Below are positions 24,401-36,328 of a stretch of DNA of 64,000 nucleotides, piece by piece. Positions within the stretch are counted from its first letter, which is position 1; every line of letters starts with the position of its first letter. The notes below the pieces were generated by a model, which did not search any database, was not told the DNA's origin, and worked only from the letters and a program-made list of their open reading frames with translations. A program made the position numbers and the translations under genes. Source of the stretch: Daucus carota subsp. sativus (lineage: Eukaryota > Streptophyta > Magnoliopsida > Apiales > Apiaceae); NCBI RefSeq assembly GCF_001625215.2, contig NC_030383.2:14396779-14460778 (forward strand). Direction: 5' to 3'.

Positions 24401-24604
24401 ATTTTGTACAAATTTTTGATAAAATGTCACAGAGTTTTTTTTTTTTTTTTTTTGAAAATAAAATGTCACAAGGTTGATATTGATTTTTAGGATTTAAGCA
24501 CCCTGCTTCTCTGAGATTTAAGCACAATTCTTCAAAATCTCATTTGTTTTGGTGGGATTTCAAAAAACTTAAAATACACCGAGAAATCTCACAAAATCCA
24601 TTAT
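24393..24604. repeat. Dispersed repeat, copy 1 (partner at 62470-62602)
   Basis: The long shared stretch GGTGGGATTTCAAAAAACTT continues into AAAATACAC, together with GATTTAAGCACAAT and CACAAAATCCAT. Copy 1 has an extra poly-T insertion and a partial duplication of the GATTTAAGCA part. Confidence 0.6.
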
Positions 24605-24916
24605 TTTATTAAATTCAAAAATATCCTAAACATTTGAATACAATCAGATATTAATTAATTTTGTTTCAAAAAAAGATATTAATGAATTTAAAAAAAAAAT
24701 CGTGCTCGAATACCATCATATTTTAAACATAATTTTAAATCCAGATTGAATATTACCAGATTTTATAGAATAATTTAAGATCCCAATGAAATGTTTCAAG
24801 ATTAAAAATTTTAAACAATCTCACCCCCCTTCGAAAAATGATAATTCTAAATTCTAAATTATAAAATTATATTATACATCGAAATGGCAACATGGAGCAA
24901 AAAAGTGCTAGTAGGA

Positions 24917-24931
24917 TATATAAAACCCTAA
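24917..24931 (+). promoter_or_regulatory. TATA box overlapping a telo-box before the CURT1 gene
   Basis: TATATAAAA (24917-24925) overlaps AAACCCTAA (24923-24931), a telo-box motif known near start sites of many plant genes. The start codon follows at 24962, so the 5' leader would be very short, about 10-15 bases. Confidence 0.55.
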
Positions 24932-24961
24932 CTGAGGATCGAGCTAAGACGGTGAAGAAAA

Positions 24962-27900
24962 ATGTCAAGGATTTCTAGTGTTGTAAATTATAATCATCCT
25001 CTGTATTTCAACACACATCATCTTCCCAAGCCTCTCAATCTCAATCGCACCGGTCTCTCTTTCAAACGCACTTATCCAGGTATCCGCCCCTGCCTAAATA
25101 ATTATGTAATTGCCTCATTCTATTTCAATCACATGCTTATTCCGCCAATTTTTATTCTACTTTTTTGCTATAATCTGCTTATTCTTGCCACCGACTGTTT
25201 AGAATTAAATGACGGTGAGATTTTCTACATGAAATGAGGTGAGAGTTAGCTTCAAGATACTGTTTGTGAAATTGGAGTCGTTTGGTTCATGGTTAATGAG
25301 CCCGGTTTACAGGAATCGGAACCTCGAACCACCCATGTGTTGGTGTTTGGATTAACAATTTTGTGACATGGAATGGGAACCCAATGCCACTTGGAGGGTA
25401 AATCATTCCTTACACTCCTTTTGGGATACCCATTCTCACACCCTTCATTCGATTCCTGATCCCACTCATGATCCAAATGCCCCCTATGTCTGTGCCAAGT
25501 GAGGATTTAAAAAGTTCAATTTCCAATGTAAGTAAGGATTTAACAAGTTCAATTTTTACTTCTTGTTTGTTGTCATTTCCTATTAACGCCGGGACTATTT
25601 TATCAAATTGGAAACATGTAATTTGGAGTATAATGAAAATGTAAGTTTCTGTTTCCTATTTTGTTTGTGCTACCCGCTATAGTGTTTTTTTTAAGGTTAA
25701 TTATCACGGTAGAAGAATAAATACTTATTACACTGCTCAAGAGTTCTTATGTTGCTGATTAGCTTGGCATCATCTTATCAATTCATCCCTAAAGTCAACA
25801 ACTTCAGAGGAAGCTTCTAGTGGGGAAACCCAGTATGTTAAAGAAGAAACTGATGGTGTAGTGATGATCGAGGATGTTGAGAGGGATGAGCAGAAAGAGT
25901 CATATGGAGCTGGGTATGTTCGAACTTTTGAAAACGAGTCGGATGGAGCTCAAGTGCCTAGCGAAGAATTTTTCAAGGATGAGCAGTTTCAGCCATTTGA
26001 CATTTTAGATAAGCTTGACCTCGGGGTATAACTCTTATTTTATCTTCCAAATTATTTTCTCTTTCAGTGTCTTCAGTTTGCCTTAGTAAATATCTATATA
26101 CTGCAATTATCTACTCCCTGTTTATGATAAATGTGCATTCTTTTTAATATGCTTGACATTATATAAACAACCACTGGTACATCAAACATGTATATGTGAA
26201 AATGTAATAATTAAAAGTAGCATGAGAATTTGAAGCTTACTTGGGTCTTCGGAGGCTTTTTGTTGGTTTCATATGGATTACATTAACTGATAATAGACGA
26301 CGTGGATGAACTCTTAACAACTTTTCAATGTCAAGCAAGGCAACATGACAGTAGCGGAGTTAATGCATGCTATTTGTATTTGATGTAAAAAGGGAGAGGA
26401 TCAAAGCTAAGCTTCTTTTAAAAAATAACTAATATTAAAATGTGCAGTCGTGCAGATGGACTTGCATATATACTTTTTTTAAATGAGGTAATTTGATTGC
26501 AGCTATGTAGTTTTAATGTGAACCTGGAAAGAAGGTTTTTCAAGTGACCAAATCTCCATACCTTATATAATATCTATATGTGTGCGTTATCAACAATGCC
26601 TGTGGTTTTTGCCTTCATTTATTTAAAGAGGAGGCAGGTTGATACTAACTATATCATTTGTGCACTTTAGTTCTTTTCCTTGGGTAATTAAGAAGGGAAA
26701 TCGCTGCCAACTCCCAAGGAGTTTCACTCTGTGGAAATTACCTCTTTTTACAAGAACCGTTGCCATGGCAGTGGTAAAAAAATTTCTTAGCCTTTAAGCT
26801 GCTCTTTACTATTAACAAGTACCCTTCGTGCTCATTCATATATTTTTATTACTTGGGTTAAGTATCATGCCAACGACATTATGGATTACTGGTTGCTATG
26901 ATGAATGTTACTTATTGAAAGTACTTGATGAAAATTGACTATTAAGTCAATCCTGAGCGGTTACCTGAGCAACCTATTCATTATGCTCTATGAGCTTTTT
27001 TTCAACATTATGGAGATATTGGGTCATATCTTCCTCCTCAAAAACTTTTGTCTGTACATTTGTGAATGTACATTATCTTCAGTTCTTCACACTTAACAAA
27101 AAATTTAACAAATTTCTAATCTATAGATGACACGACAAGAAGCATATGAGTTCGTCATATAGATTTACAAGTAAGGAGCATATATTTCTGAATTTTAAAC
27201 GGCGGTTTCTTTGAGTTATACCCTGTTGGTAATCTGTCATTTCTTTAGCTTTCTTTTCTCTATTTCAACGTTAGTTGTGAACGAGTTAACCAATAGATTC
27301 AGGTGTTCTTATAGTGAATGCTTGACAGATGTCGAGGTGTAAGGCTCGGTAAAGTACGGTCAACAGGATTTTGGTTTATCTGGTTTGGTAACAAAGTGAT
27401 TAAATATTTTTTCTTATAGTCATCCATAATCTATTTTATTGCTAAAATGAAAGTGCTTATCAATTGTGTAATACAATTTTTTACTCTATTCTACCCTTTC
27501 TTTTGCTCTAAGGTAAAGTTAAATATATCTGAAGTCAGTTTAATGATTGAAGCACATATTATCTGCCTAACTCTACACTCTACACTTGTATGATGATGAA
27601 TGATACTGTTTGAGTTACTCAACGCTGGAAACTATTCCTTTTAGCAGTCAATAATTAAAAACTGCTTTATGCTACATTGGTGATATTATTTTAGCCAGCT
27701 GACTTAATTTTTAGATGAGTTTCTTGATTGAAGTGCTTTTTGTTTAGATAATTTTAAGGTATGATAAGGAGACTTTCCTCATCTTTTGTGGAGGTCAAAT
27801 ATTTCAAGTGGATATTAGTATTCATTACTGAAACTTTCCTAGACATGTGTAAAGTGTAAGTTTATAAGTTATAAACAAATATGCTTTCTACAATTCTATC

Positions 27901-28431
27901 TTTAAATTTCCACGAAGAGAGGTGAAAGTTATATTCATTTAATAGATTCCATTTCCATAGCTCATGTCCACTATAATCATTAACTTTGTGTCTTGCAGTT
28001 AGAGTTGGATAGTCCATATCCACTGCTGGTATATGGCGTCGGTAGCCTAATCACACTCTGGCTTACCTCTGCTGTTGTTGTATCCATTGATTCTATTCCT
28101 GTGGTAAAATTTTAAATTATTCTGGCTTAAGCAGACTAAACTTTATTCGGTGAAGCCTTCTGTTTTGTTTCAATTTTCACAATTAATTTGATGCTACATT
28201 TTTTTTAACAAATCCAGTTTCCTAAGTTGATGGAAGTTATAGGTCTTGGGTACTCGCTCTGGTTTGCAACCCGTTACTTACTCTTTAAGGTATAATTCAT
28301 AATATTTAAGCTCTACCAAAATTTTTCTTTTGCTGACAAGTGATTTATACATTTTGCAGAAAAACAGAGATGAATTGGTTGCAAAATTTGAAGAGATAAA
28401 GCAAGAGGTTTTAGGTTCAATTGACGATTAA
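24962..28431 (+). CDS. CURT1D: CURVATURE THYLAKOID 1 family protein, CURT1D-like (209 aa, five exons)
   Basis: Exons: 24962-25079, 25763-26025, 27999-28103, 28218-28289, 28360-28431; 210 codons including TAA. The N-terminus (MSRISSVVNYNHPLYFNTHH) is Ser/basic-rich and lacks acids, as in a chloroplast transit peptide. Then comes an acidic stretch (about residues 50-125). Two hydrophobic helices follow (LLVYGVGSLITLWLTSAVVV and KLMEVIGLGYSLWFATRYLL), and the protein ends with a charged amphipathic helix (KKNRDELVAKFEEIKQEVLG). This is the CAAD/CURT1 layout; the family bends thylakoid membranes at grana margins. The long acidic N-terminus suggests the D type; A, B or C are less likely. The acceptor of exon 2 (TTAG at 25762) is the one I found that keeps the frame. 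Confidence 0.85.
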
Positions 28432-29186
28432 ATTGTGTTGCGAGTGCATGTTTAAGTTTTAGAATTTTGATGGTACCATCTTAGCTAGGTATGATATGAG
28501 GTCATTAGTCAAATATTTCAGAGTTTCTGTAGCCAGTTCTATGCATGATCAGACTGAGGAAGATACATTTAGCGCTTTGTTTAGCCCATGAACAAACGAG
28601 TTTTGCTCAATGTTTGAAGTTACTTTGACGTTCATTGTTCTGTGAGGATAATTTATTTCGTTGTCCAGGTTGTGGTACTATTGGAACAACCAATACATTG
28701 GCTTTTTTCTACTTAAAAAACATCTGAACTTCTTCAAGGGTGACTGGGAGGGGATAAGTGTTTCTTTAATATTCTTATAAAAGTAAAAGTAACAAATCTA
28801 TAGAGGTACCTGATTAGTGATTATTTGGAAAATTGGTTATAAATTGGAATTAATTTAAAATTGTTTATAATGTAATTATATATATTTATTATATAATTAT
28901 GTATATATGATTAGTTTTAAAATATTATTTTTTTTGATAGAATTTACGAATTTTAATATTATGGTGAATATTTGAGTGGTTATTTTTTTTGACTGAGTAA
29001 GGATCAATTTGACTGATTTTTAATCGATTTTTATATCAATTAATTTTTGACCCGATTTTTATCAAATTGCATTGAAATCGATTGATTAGTTTCCAGTATA
29101 CTGATAGAAAGTGCTTTATTGTCTTATATATCTTATATTTTTAAAGACCATTATGGTCTTTCAATATAAATAAATATATATATATA
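28432..29186. other. CURT1 3' region and intergenic DNA
   Basis: The likely 3' UTR runs to about 28700, then very AT-rich sequence follows with no coding signal. Confidence 0.4.
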
Positions 29187-29765
29187 AGGTCTTACTCCAG
29201 TACAAACTCCTTACTGTACAAACGTACAAACCAATGATTATAACAATAATATTTAGTGATTAGCAAATTTTAATTTAACAAATACATACATACATTCATC
29301 ACCACCGCCACCACAATCACCTCCAATCACCACCACCACGACCACCCCACCCACCACCACCACGTCTGCCCAGCGCCACTCTCTCTCTCTCCACCAACCA
29401 CCACTGCCCAACGCCTCTCTCTCTCACCACCACCCACCACCTATCACCACCCACCACCACCACCACTGCTAGCGGCTCTCTCTCTCTGGTTGTTCCCTCA
29501 CTGATTAGTGCTATACACACACAAACACACACATTCACCACTGCTTTTCTCATCTCCCTCAATCGTGTCTCTATCCCTCAATCGTGTTTCTAGCACTGCC
29601 CTTCGCCGGCGTCGCGGCTGCCGCCGGCCGCGCTGCACCACCACTCAGCCCCTTATCTCTCCATCAGACCCTCCTGGTAGATTTAGTGATTATGTTCAAT
29701 CATTGTTTGTACGTTTGTACACTAAGGAGTTTGTATTTGAGCACTTGCCTATATAGGGTCTTATA
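29187..29765. mobile_element. Inverted-repeat element with CCA- and CT-rich core
   Basis: ACAAACTCCTTACTGTACAA followed by ACGTACAAAC on the left (about 29202-29236) is mirrored by the reverse complement of about 29695-29735 (ACAAACTCCTTAGTGTACAA). TATAAGGTCTTA on the left and TATAGGGTCTTA on the right could be the flanking duplication with one mismatch. The core is full of CACCACC and CTCTCTC runs, so frames through it are low-complexity and not credible genes. Probably a Mutator-like MITE. Confidence 0.6.
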
Positions 29766-30151
29766 TATATAATATTGATATTATATATTCATTAATATAT
29801 ATCTAATTACATATAATTATATATTAATAAAATATAAGTTAAACAATCTTATAGATATATATAATCACAAATAAAAGGTTATATAGGCAAATTTATTCTT
29901 ATAAAAAGTCTTAAATATTATATTAATCATATTTTATATTTTTAAGGAGTTTATTTTGATATTATACGACCGTCAATATCTTTTGTATATACAGTGCAGA
30001 ATCCGGAAAAGAAAGAAACAAAAGGCAAATGAAAGTTGCCAAATCCTACACCCAAAAGCTCAATCTTATGAGTGGTAATTTTATTAGCATTCATGGATTG
30101 AGTTTTATAAGTTTGGTGCTGCTTCCTCATAAGAAGAAGAAAAGTAGATCA

Positions 30152-33100
30152 ATGGCCACTTCATCGTCAAACAGAGCTCCTCCTCCTGGTGAATTCACCA
30201 CGCTTAAGCAAGAACACAGATACCAAATGGAGATAAAGAAGAGTAAATTCATAGCCATTGCTGCCCCTCTTTTCGATGACTCGTCCGCTCTTACGTTTCT
30301 CTCCCAGGTTCGACAAACGCGTGCCTCTCACAATTGTTGGGCATATAAGGTACTACCCTTAAATCTTTTTTGAAGAATTTGAATAATCCTACGTTTATGG
30401 GTGGCTTCATTTTTTCGATTTTGTTATTAAGCGGAGATGGGTATTCGCCGCTGATGTAAATAAATGAAGGGAAGTTTGGTTGATGGTTAACTCGGAACTC
30501 TTGTTTGATGTTGTGTTTTGATTAAAAATATAGTTGCTTAGAATGAGAATCTCATTCTCCTTAGGTTGGTACCTTGGGATTTCTTATCATTTCCATTCCC
30601 ATTAACTCCCGTTTTTATACCCTTGATTCGCAATTCTATGAACCTTCCAGACACCCCCTGAATTCGGCTTGTCAATATACTAGAGTTATACTGTATGTGT
30701 ATTTAGAATTATCATGTGATCAGATGACCTCGAATCAATTTTTTTGGAGTCGAGCTTAGGTTTTTTTTTTAATTTATTTTTTTATTTTATTTTTATTTTA
30801 GGGATATGAGATGTATGTTGTACTCCATACTTTATACATTACGCATACCTGCTTTTATGTTGCTATTGATGATTGGAAGAGGAAAAAAAGCCTGTTGTCT
30901 CATTCGAAAAAGTTGGATAGTTAGAAGTGAAAGTAATTTATTTTTGGGCTAAATTGGCTTCAATTTGATCAGTCAGTTGGCGTGTGGAATGAATTGTGAT
31001 CACTTGATGTATGCAAGTGTGTAGAACTTTTTGTTTATTTAATGGTTTAGCCGTCTTTGTCTATTTTATATCAGGTTGGAGATCAATACCGAAGCAATGA
31101 TGATGGGGAACCATCAGGTACAGCTGGCAAACCCATCTATTCTGCCATTGAATCATCAGGATTAGATAGAGTAATGGTGGTTGTCATCAGGTACATGGTT
31201 AGCCTCGTTAAAATGCTTAAATTGACCAGTAAACAAACTGTCATTTCAAATGTTGCCAACTTAACATGAAGTTCCTTGTCAACTTCAGAAGTTACTTCCT
31301 CATATGTGGTGATAGTAGTATTGAATTATAAACTTGTTAGTGTAAAAGCCTGTATTGTTGAATAATACTCTCTTTCTTTGGTTTATAAATTTGGTTTAGT
31401 TACTCTCTGATAAGTAGAGGTAGTGGTTTGAGTCTCAGTGGAAAGCATGGTTATTGAGTCGACGACTAGTCGACGACTAGTGGAAGAAAAGTCGACCATG
31501 GGTCAAACCCGACCCGACCCGGTACGGACCGGTCCAATCAAAGTAAAACCCGACCCAATTAGGTTTTTTTAACCCTATACTTACCTTGAAACTTCATCTG
31601 AAACTACTAGCGGCGGAGCACAGCAGCGCGAGTAAGCTTCCTCTCCATCTCTCCCCTCTCTCTCTCCTCCTCTTTCTTCTCAGTTTTCACTCCGCTTCTT
31701 TTTCATTTTTAATCTCCCGAGGCTCGTATGTACACACACATCGTGTGTGTATATACTCTGGGTTATGGGTCATGTGGAAGTCGTACAAGTACTACACCTG
31801 TGGGCAGTACATGTACTTTTTTTTTAATCTGTTTTGATTTTTTTTAATCTTTTTCCTTTCAGAATTCTAAATTCTAATTTTATTTAAAACGTTTTAATAA
31901 TTTTTTTTAATCTTTTACTTTTCAAAATTAATTCTGAAAAGCTATTTATTTTTTATCCATTTTAATTATATTAAAAACGTTTTAATAATTATTTTTTATT
32001 TAATATTAATTAATTTTTATTCATATTTTTTTCATCTTTTATTTTTAAAAATTAATATTAATTAATTTTTATTCATATTTTTTTCATCTTTTATTTTTAA
32101 AAATTACGTTATAGTTTTATTTATTTTATTAAGTCCAGTTTTATTGAAAAACGTTTGATGATTATTTTTTAATTATTTTTTTAATTATTTTTAATTCATA
32201 TTTAATAAAAAAAATATCATGGACAGCAGCTTCACTTCATGCTCTTTGCTCTGCATGCTGTGTCGCGCTGTTTTCTAAATAGTTACTTACCCTGCTTATA
32301 CCTGCCCTGTTTCTAAACACCATCTGCTGCCTGATCAGCATCCTAACATAAACATGTTTTATCGACTTGACACTAATTCGACACTAATGATATGATATTG
32401 ATGATGGATGGGGAGAAGATGAAGACCATATTCCTAATGATGACTATAACTAAATAAATATATATATTTATTTATGTATATTACGACTTGACGACTTATT
32501 TCGACTAGTCGGGCGACTTGTCGACTAGTCGATTCCAAGGTACCCGGGCGCCGAGGCTCGACTTGGCGACTTAATAAGCATGGTGGAAAGAACAAATCTT
32601 TTACATCAGACTTCCCATCTTGCAATATATATGAGGAATATCAGAAGGGCACACACCAGATGCATAATAATTAAAAAATGACAGAATTTTGAGGATGTTT
32701 TTGGTTCGGTGGTTGTGTGCTGTACTGATTTTGAGTTTGGGGTGGCTGCTCGGGTCTATTGTTCCAAAGGTTTAAAAAAATTATCTGTTTTAAGACTTGT
32801 CTGAGAATGGAGTTGTTTTTGTTTGATGATTAACTTATATTTTCTTGTATTCTTGGTTTCCCCTTCCTGAATTAAAGGGTCTCAATATATTAGATAGAGG
32901 CCACAAGTCTTTTTTTTTCCAAAATAAGAAACTATATCTTTCTATTATGTGTTTAGGTATTTTGGAGGTATTAAACTCGGCACTGGAGGATTAGTTAGGG
33001 CTTATGGAGGAGTAGCATCAGAATGCTTGAGAAGTGCCCCAACTTGCCTTGTCAAATCTAAAGTAACGTACAGATCATGATTTCATGTTGAAGCTGTTTT

Positions 33101-34929
33101 AATATTGAGAGTTTTTTTATATTTGATTACATTCTGCAGTCTGGCAGATTTTATTTTAATTAACTGTTGCAGGATTGAGATCTTTCTGACATATTTTGCT
33201 ATCCTATTGTAGATTCCAATGGGTTTGGAGGTGACATATGACCTTTTGGGGGTTTTGTATCATCAGGTATAATGGTTTATTTTACATAGTTATAACTAGT
33301 TTGGTTAATGCTTTAAATGTTACTATAATTACACAATGACAATGGTCATGGAAAAGGTCTCCAAAGTTTAAACTATCACAACCAACGAGAGTGCATGACC
33401 ATGGATGCGTCTAAGCTTTAGAATGTTATTCTCAAGTTTCATGCTACTGTTAAAGATTATATCATATAGTTCCAATGTTCATGTTTTCCATAGTTTGAAA
33501 TAAATGAACATTCGAAAGCTTGAATTTCTAAAAGATTTCTTTTGACTGGAATTAATGTATGTTAGATGGATCTACGTACGTAACATGTGATAAAGATTAG
33601 TATTTTCCCTTTAAGATACTTTGCTGCCAAGAGCACAGCAAAACAATTAAGTAGCACAGTTCCTGTATTCTTTGAGAAAACCATTAGGGTGCTTAAATCG
33701 ATTTATTCTTTAGAGTAAATTACAGAGATGTGGCTAAAGTTAACACCGATTTGCAATATTGTGGCCGGACTTTAAAAATAGCAAAAATGTGGCTGACATT
33801 TCACTATGCCTTTCAATTTGTTGGCGGCCGTTAAATCAACCCTAACAGATGTTAACGGAGCAAGGTATTTATGTATTTTAGGTAAGGATAATTAGAAATT
33901 TATAGATGTGAACATGACTGCGGCACCACCACTGCCACCTTTCACAATTATAGTCGATACCACTTCTTTCTCTCATCAAACCCATCTACTTCGACCCCAG
34001 CAGCAACTCTGCTTTATCTTCTTGTATTAACCCACTCCCGGCGTCCAGTCTCCTCCTCTTATGCCTTCGGCTCTTCCTTTCTGTTCACCCTCCTTACGCT
34101 GCCAACACCGATACCATCAATTCCGGCGTCCATGTTTCCATTACACCACCAACGGATCCACAAACCAACCCAGCCTCCCTGCCGCCGTAACTAATTCAGC
34201 CTCCACCCTTCTTTCACCTGTTAGTGTGGCCCCCTTCTCCGTCGCTTTTGCTGCGACCACTATGACAGGCGGCAAGCCGCCACCAACGCAGACTAACCCA
34301 TTAGCAACAATACACACGCACAACACACATACAAAAGTAGATTCCAGAGTGATTTTCACCTTTTCATTTCTCTAGATTATAAAATGTCTGTTTTCATGTA
34401 TATACCCCACTCAGTTGTTGTTTTTTAATTAAGTTAAAGGCTGAAAACTAACGGCCGTAACGGCAGCCAACAAATTAAAAGGCGGAGTCAAATGTCAGCC
34501 ACATTTTTGTTATTTTTAAAGTTCAGCCACAAATATGAAAATTGGTGTAAAATCCAGCCACACCTTTGAAATTTACTCTATTCTTTATTCCTTCAAAGAT
34601 CACTATAAAGTCTGTGTTTGTTGAGAAAACCATGAAGTTGCTTAAATTTATCTATTCCTTCATTTTTAGAGATCATAGTAAAGTAAATTTCAACAAGTTA
34701 ATTAACTAGATCTAATATCAATATTATAAATTGGACAGCACAAGTTTACCCAGTTCTTGCTTATCTGCAGCTGCAACATTTTCAAGTTGAGGACATAGAG
34801 CAGAATTATGATACAGGAAAAGATGATACTACAATGGTGACATTCAAAGTTGACTTTGACCGGGCTGAGGATTTGGAAGAAACTGTCAGAACTAATTGTA
34901 GTCAAGATATTGTGTTTTACAAGCGTTGA
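30152..34929 (+). CDS. IMPACT / UPF0029 family protein (210 aa, five exons)
   Basis: Exons: 30152-30349, 31075-31190, 32957-33062, 33213-33266, 34771-34929; 211 codons including TGA. The core carries [39 protein letters not shown] and the family signature [19 protein letters not shown], as in bacterial YigZ and the C-terminal half of eukaryotic IMPACT/YIH1. The N-terminal RWD domain of IMPACT is absent, so this is the short, YigZ-like form. Eukaryotic relatives regulate GCN2 signalling; the plant role is unproven. A second in-frame ATG at 30029 would add 41 residues, partly hydrophobic, perhaps an alternative targeting form; I prefer 30152 because the conserved part begins soon after it. Intron 2 contains a hAT element and intron 4 a MULE. 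Confidence 0.9.
31446..32582. mobile_element. Non-autonomous hAT element in IMPACT intron 2 (1137 bp)
   Basis: Ends CATGGTTATTGAGTCG and CGACTTAATAAGCATG are inverted with two mismatches. GTGGAAAG flanks both sides exactly (31438-31445 and 32583-32590), the 8-bp duplication of hAT transposition. Sub-terminal CGACTAGTCG repeats lie at both ends (about 31458-31482 and 32500-32532), as in other hAT elements. No transposase frame is present. Confidence 0.88.
33713..34578. mobile_element. Mutator-like element in IMPACT intron 4 (866 bp)
   Basis: Long inverted ends (about 130 bp): GAGTAAATTACAGAGATGTG on the left; GAGTAAATTTCAAAGGTGTG as reverse complement of the right. TATTCTTTA flanks both sides exactly (33704-33712 and 34579-34587), a 9-bp duplication. 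The core (about 33950-34375) is relatively GC-rich with an open frame from 34061 to 34375; it looks like captured or host-derived sequence, as in Pack-MULEs, but I do not recognise it. Confidence 0.88.
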
Positions 34930-35385
34930 TACAACTTAAAGCTACTAAAATTTAGTCCTCGACCATGGCTCCATGGAGAGGTGGACACAGCTACTGTTAG
35001 TTGCACATATATTTGGGTGCTTGAATATTGGTATGTCTTATTTGACTCTCTTTAACAAGTGAAATAAAAAGAAATATAGAATTAAGTACATGAATTAATT
35101 TCAAATCAAAGACAATTAGTATTTGCAAGTGACTAATCGTGTTGTCATGATATTGATTAGTATTATTAACATGTCATATATTGGTAGTTATATATTGGGT
35201 TGGAGGTGGTGAAAGAATGCCAATATATTGTGGATTATATCAAAATAAATAGGCACTTAGAAACACTCAACAAGGCATGTTCATTTCACACACCGGAACC
35301 TCTCAAATCTCTTTGATCTTTCATAATTTGAGTACCAATCATATTTATATAATTTTATAAGTTCAATACAACAATGATATCTAGA

Positions 35386-36070
35386 GCGGGTTGTTTTCTT
35401 TACTATCTCGGTCTCTACAGGTGCTACACTTAGTTCGACAATACTTGAGATTTGTTGAAGGGCTTTAATTGATCCGTACAATATCTGCACCTTGTCTAAT
35501 GAATGATATAAGCGGGTTGTTTTCTTTACTATCTCGATCTCTACAGACCATAGGTGCTACACTTATTTAGTTCCGACAATACTTGAGATTTGTTGAAGGG
35601 CTTTAATTGATCCATGCAATATCTGTACCCAGTCTAATGAATATAACGCTTATCACCGAATAAAAATCAAGGATTTCAATTGATTCGAGCAATATTTGTA
35701 CCCCGTCTGATGAATGATACGACGCTTATCATTGACTAAAAGCCAGGGGCTTTAATTGATCCGTGCAAGATCTGTACTCTGTCTAATGAATGATACTCTT
35801 CCGTCCTTCCTTTTTAGTTGTCACATTTGCAAAAAAAACTTGTCCCTAAATAGTTGTCTCATTCTTGTTTGATTTTACCACCAATATATACACTTATGAT
35901 TTAGTATTTAATATAATAAATAAGGAAATGCATGGAAATAATTTATAACATTTAATTATTTTTAATATGTGTTTTTTTTGTAAATATGACAACTAAAAAG
36001 GGAAGGAAGGATACAAATGTGCAACTAAAACGGGCGGAGGAAGTACATCGCTTATCACGGACTAAAAAAG
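35386..36070. repeat. Tandem repeat block split by a MITE
   Basis: GCGGGTTGTTTTCTTTACTA starts copies at 35386 and 35512 (about 126 bp). Shorter units then repeat GGGCTTTAATTGATCCGTGC and GTCTAATGAATGATA with changes at about 35585-35640, 35665-35720 and 35745-35795. The array resumes after the MITE (ATCGCTTATCACGGACTAAA, about 36048), so the MITE landed in an existing array. Confidence 0.75.
35794..36045. mobile_element. Stowaway-like MITE (252 bp)
   Basis: Inverted ends TACTCTTCCGTCCTTCC and GGGCGGAGGAAGTA, flanked by TA. It is inserted in the tandem repeat block. Confidence 0.7.
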
Positions 36071-36328
36071 CCAAAGAGGAGGTTGTCTCTGTAGATTACA
36101 TGCTTCATATTCTTGCATAGGAATCATTAAATTAATTATTTTGGCAGGGAAGATGAGACGGACAATAAGTGCAGTATTAGTCATTAGGTGAACAACTCAT
36201 AAAGCAATAACCGTTGTACATTCCTATCCTCGTCAGTCATATTATACAACATGAGAGAGAACACGATTCTACATTAAGACCAAGTGCTCAATTAGAAACC
36301 CACATACCCACACAAACCCAATGCCAAG

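Noticed and set aside
25252-25476. Minus-strand frame in CURT1 intron 1
   Set aside because: The sequence looks like a decayed short transposon (GTCGTTTGGTTCATGG) and has no homology that I recognise.
29317-29772. Gly/Val-rich and Pro/Ser/Leu-rich frames on both strands
   Set aside because: They come from CCA and CT simple repeats inside an inverted-repeat element.
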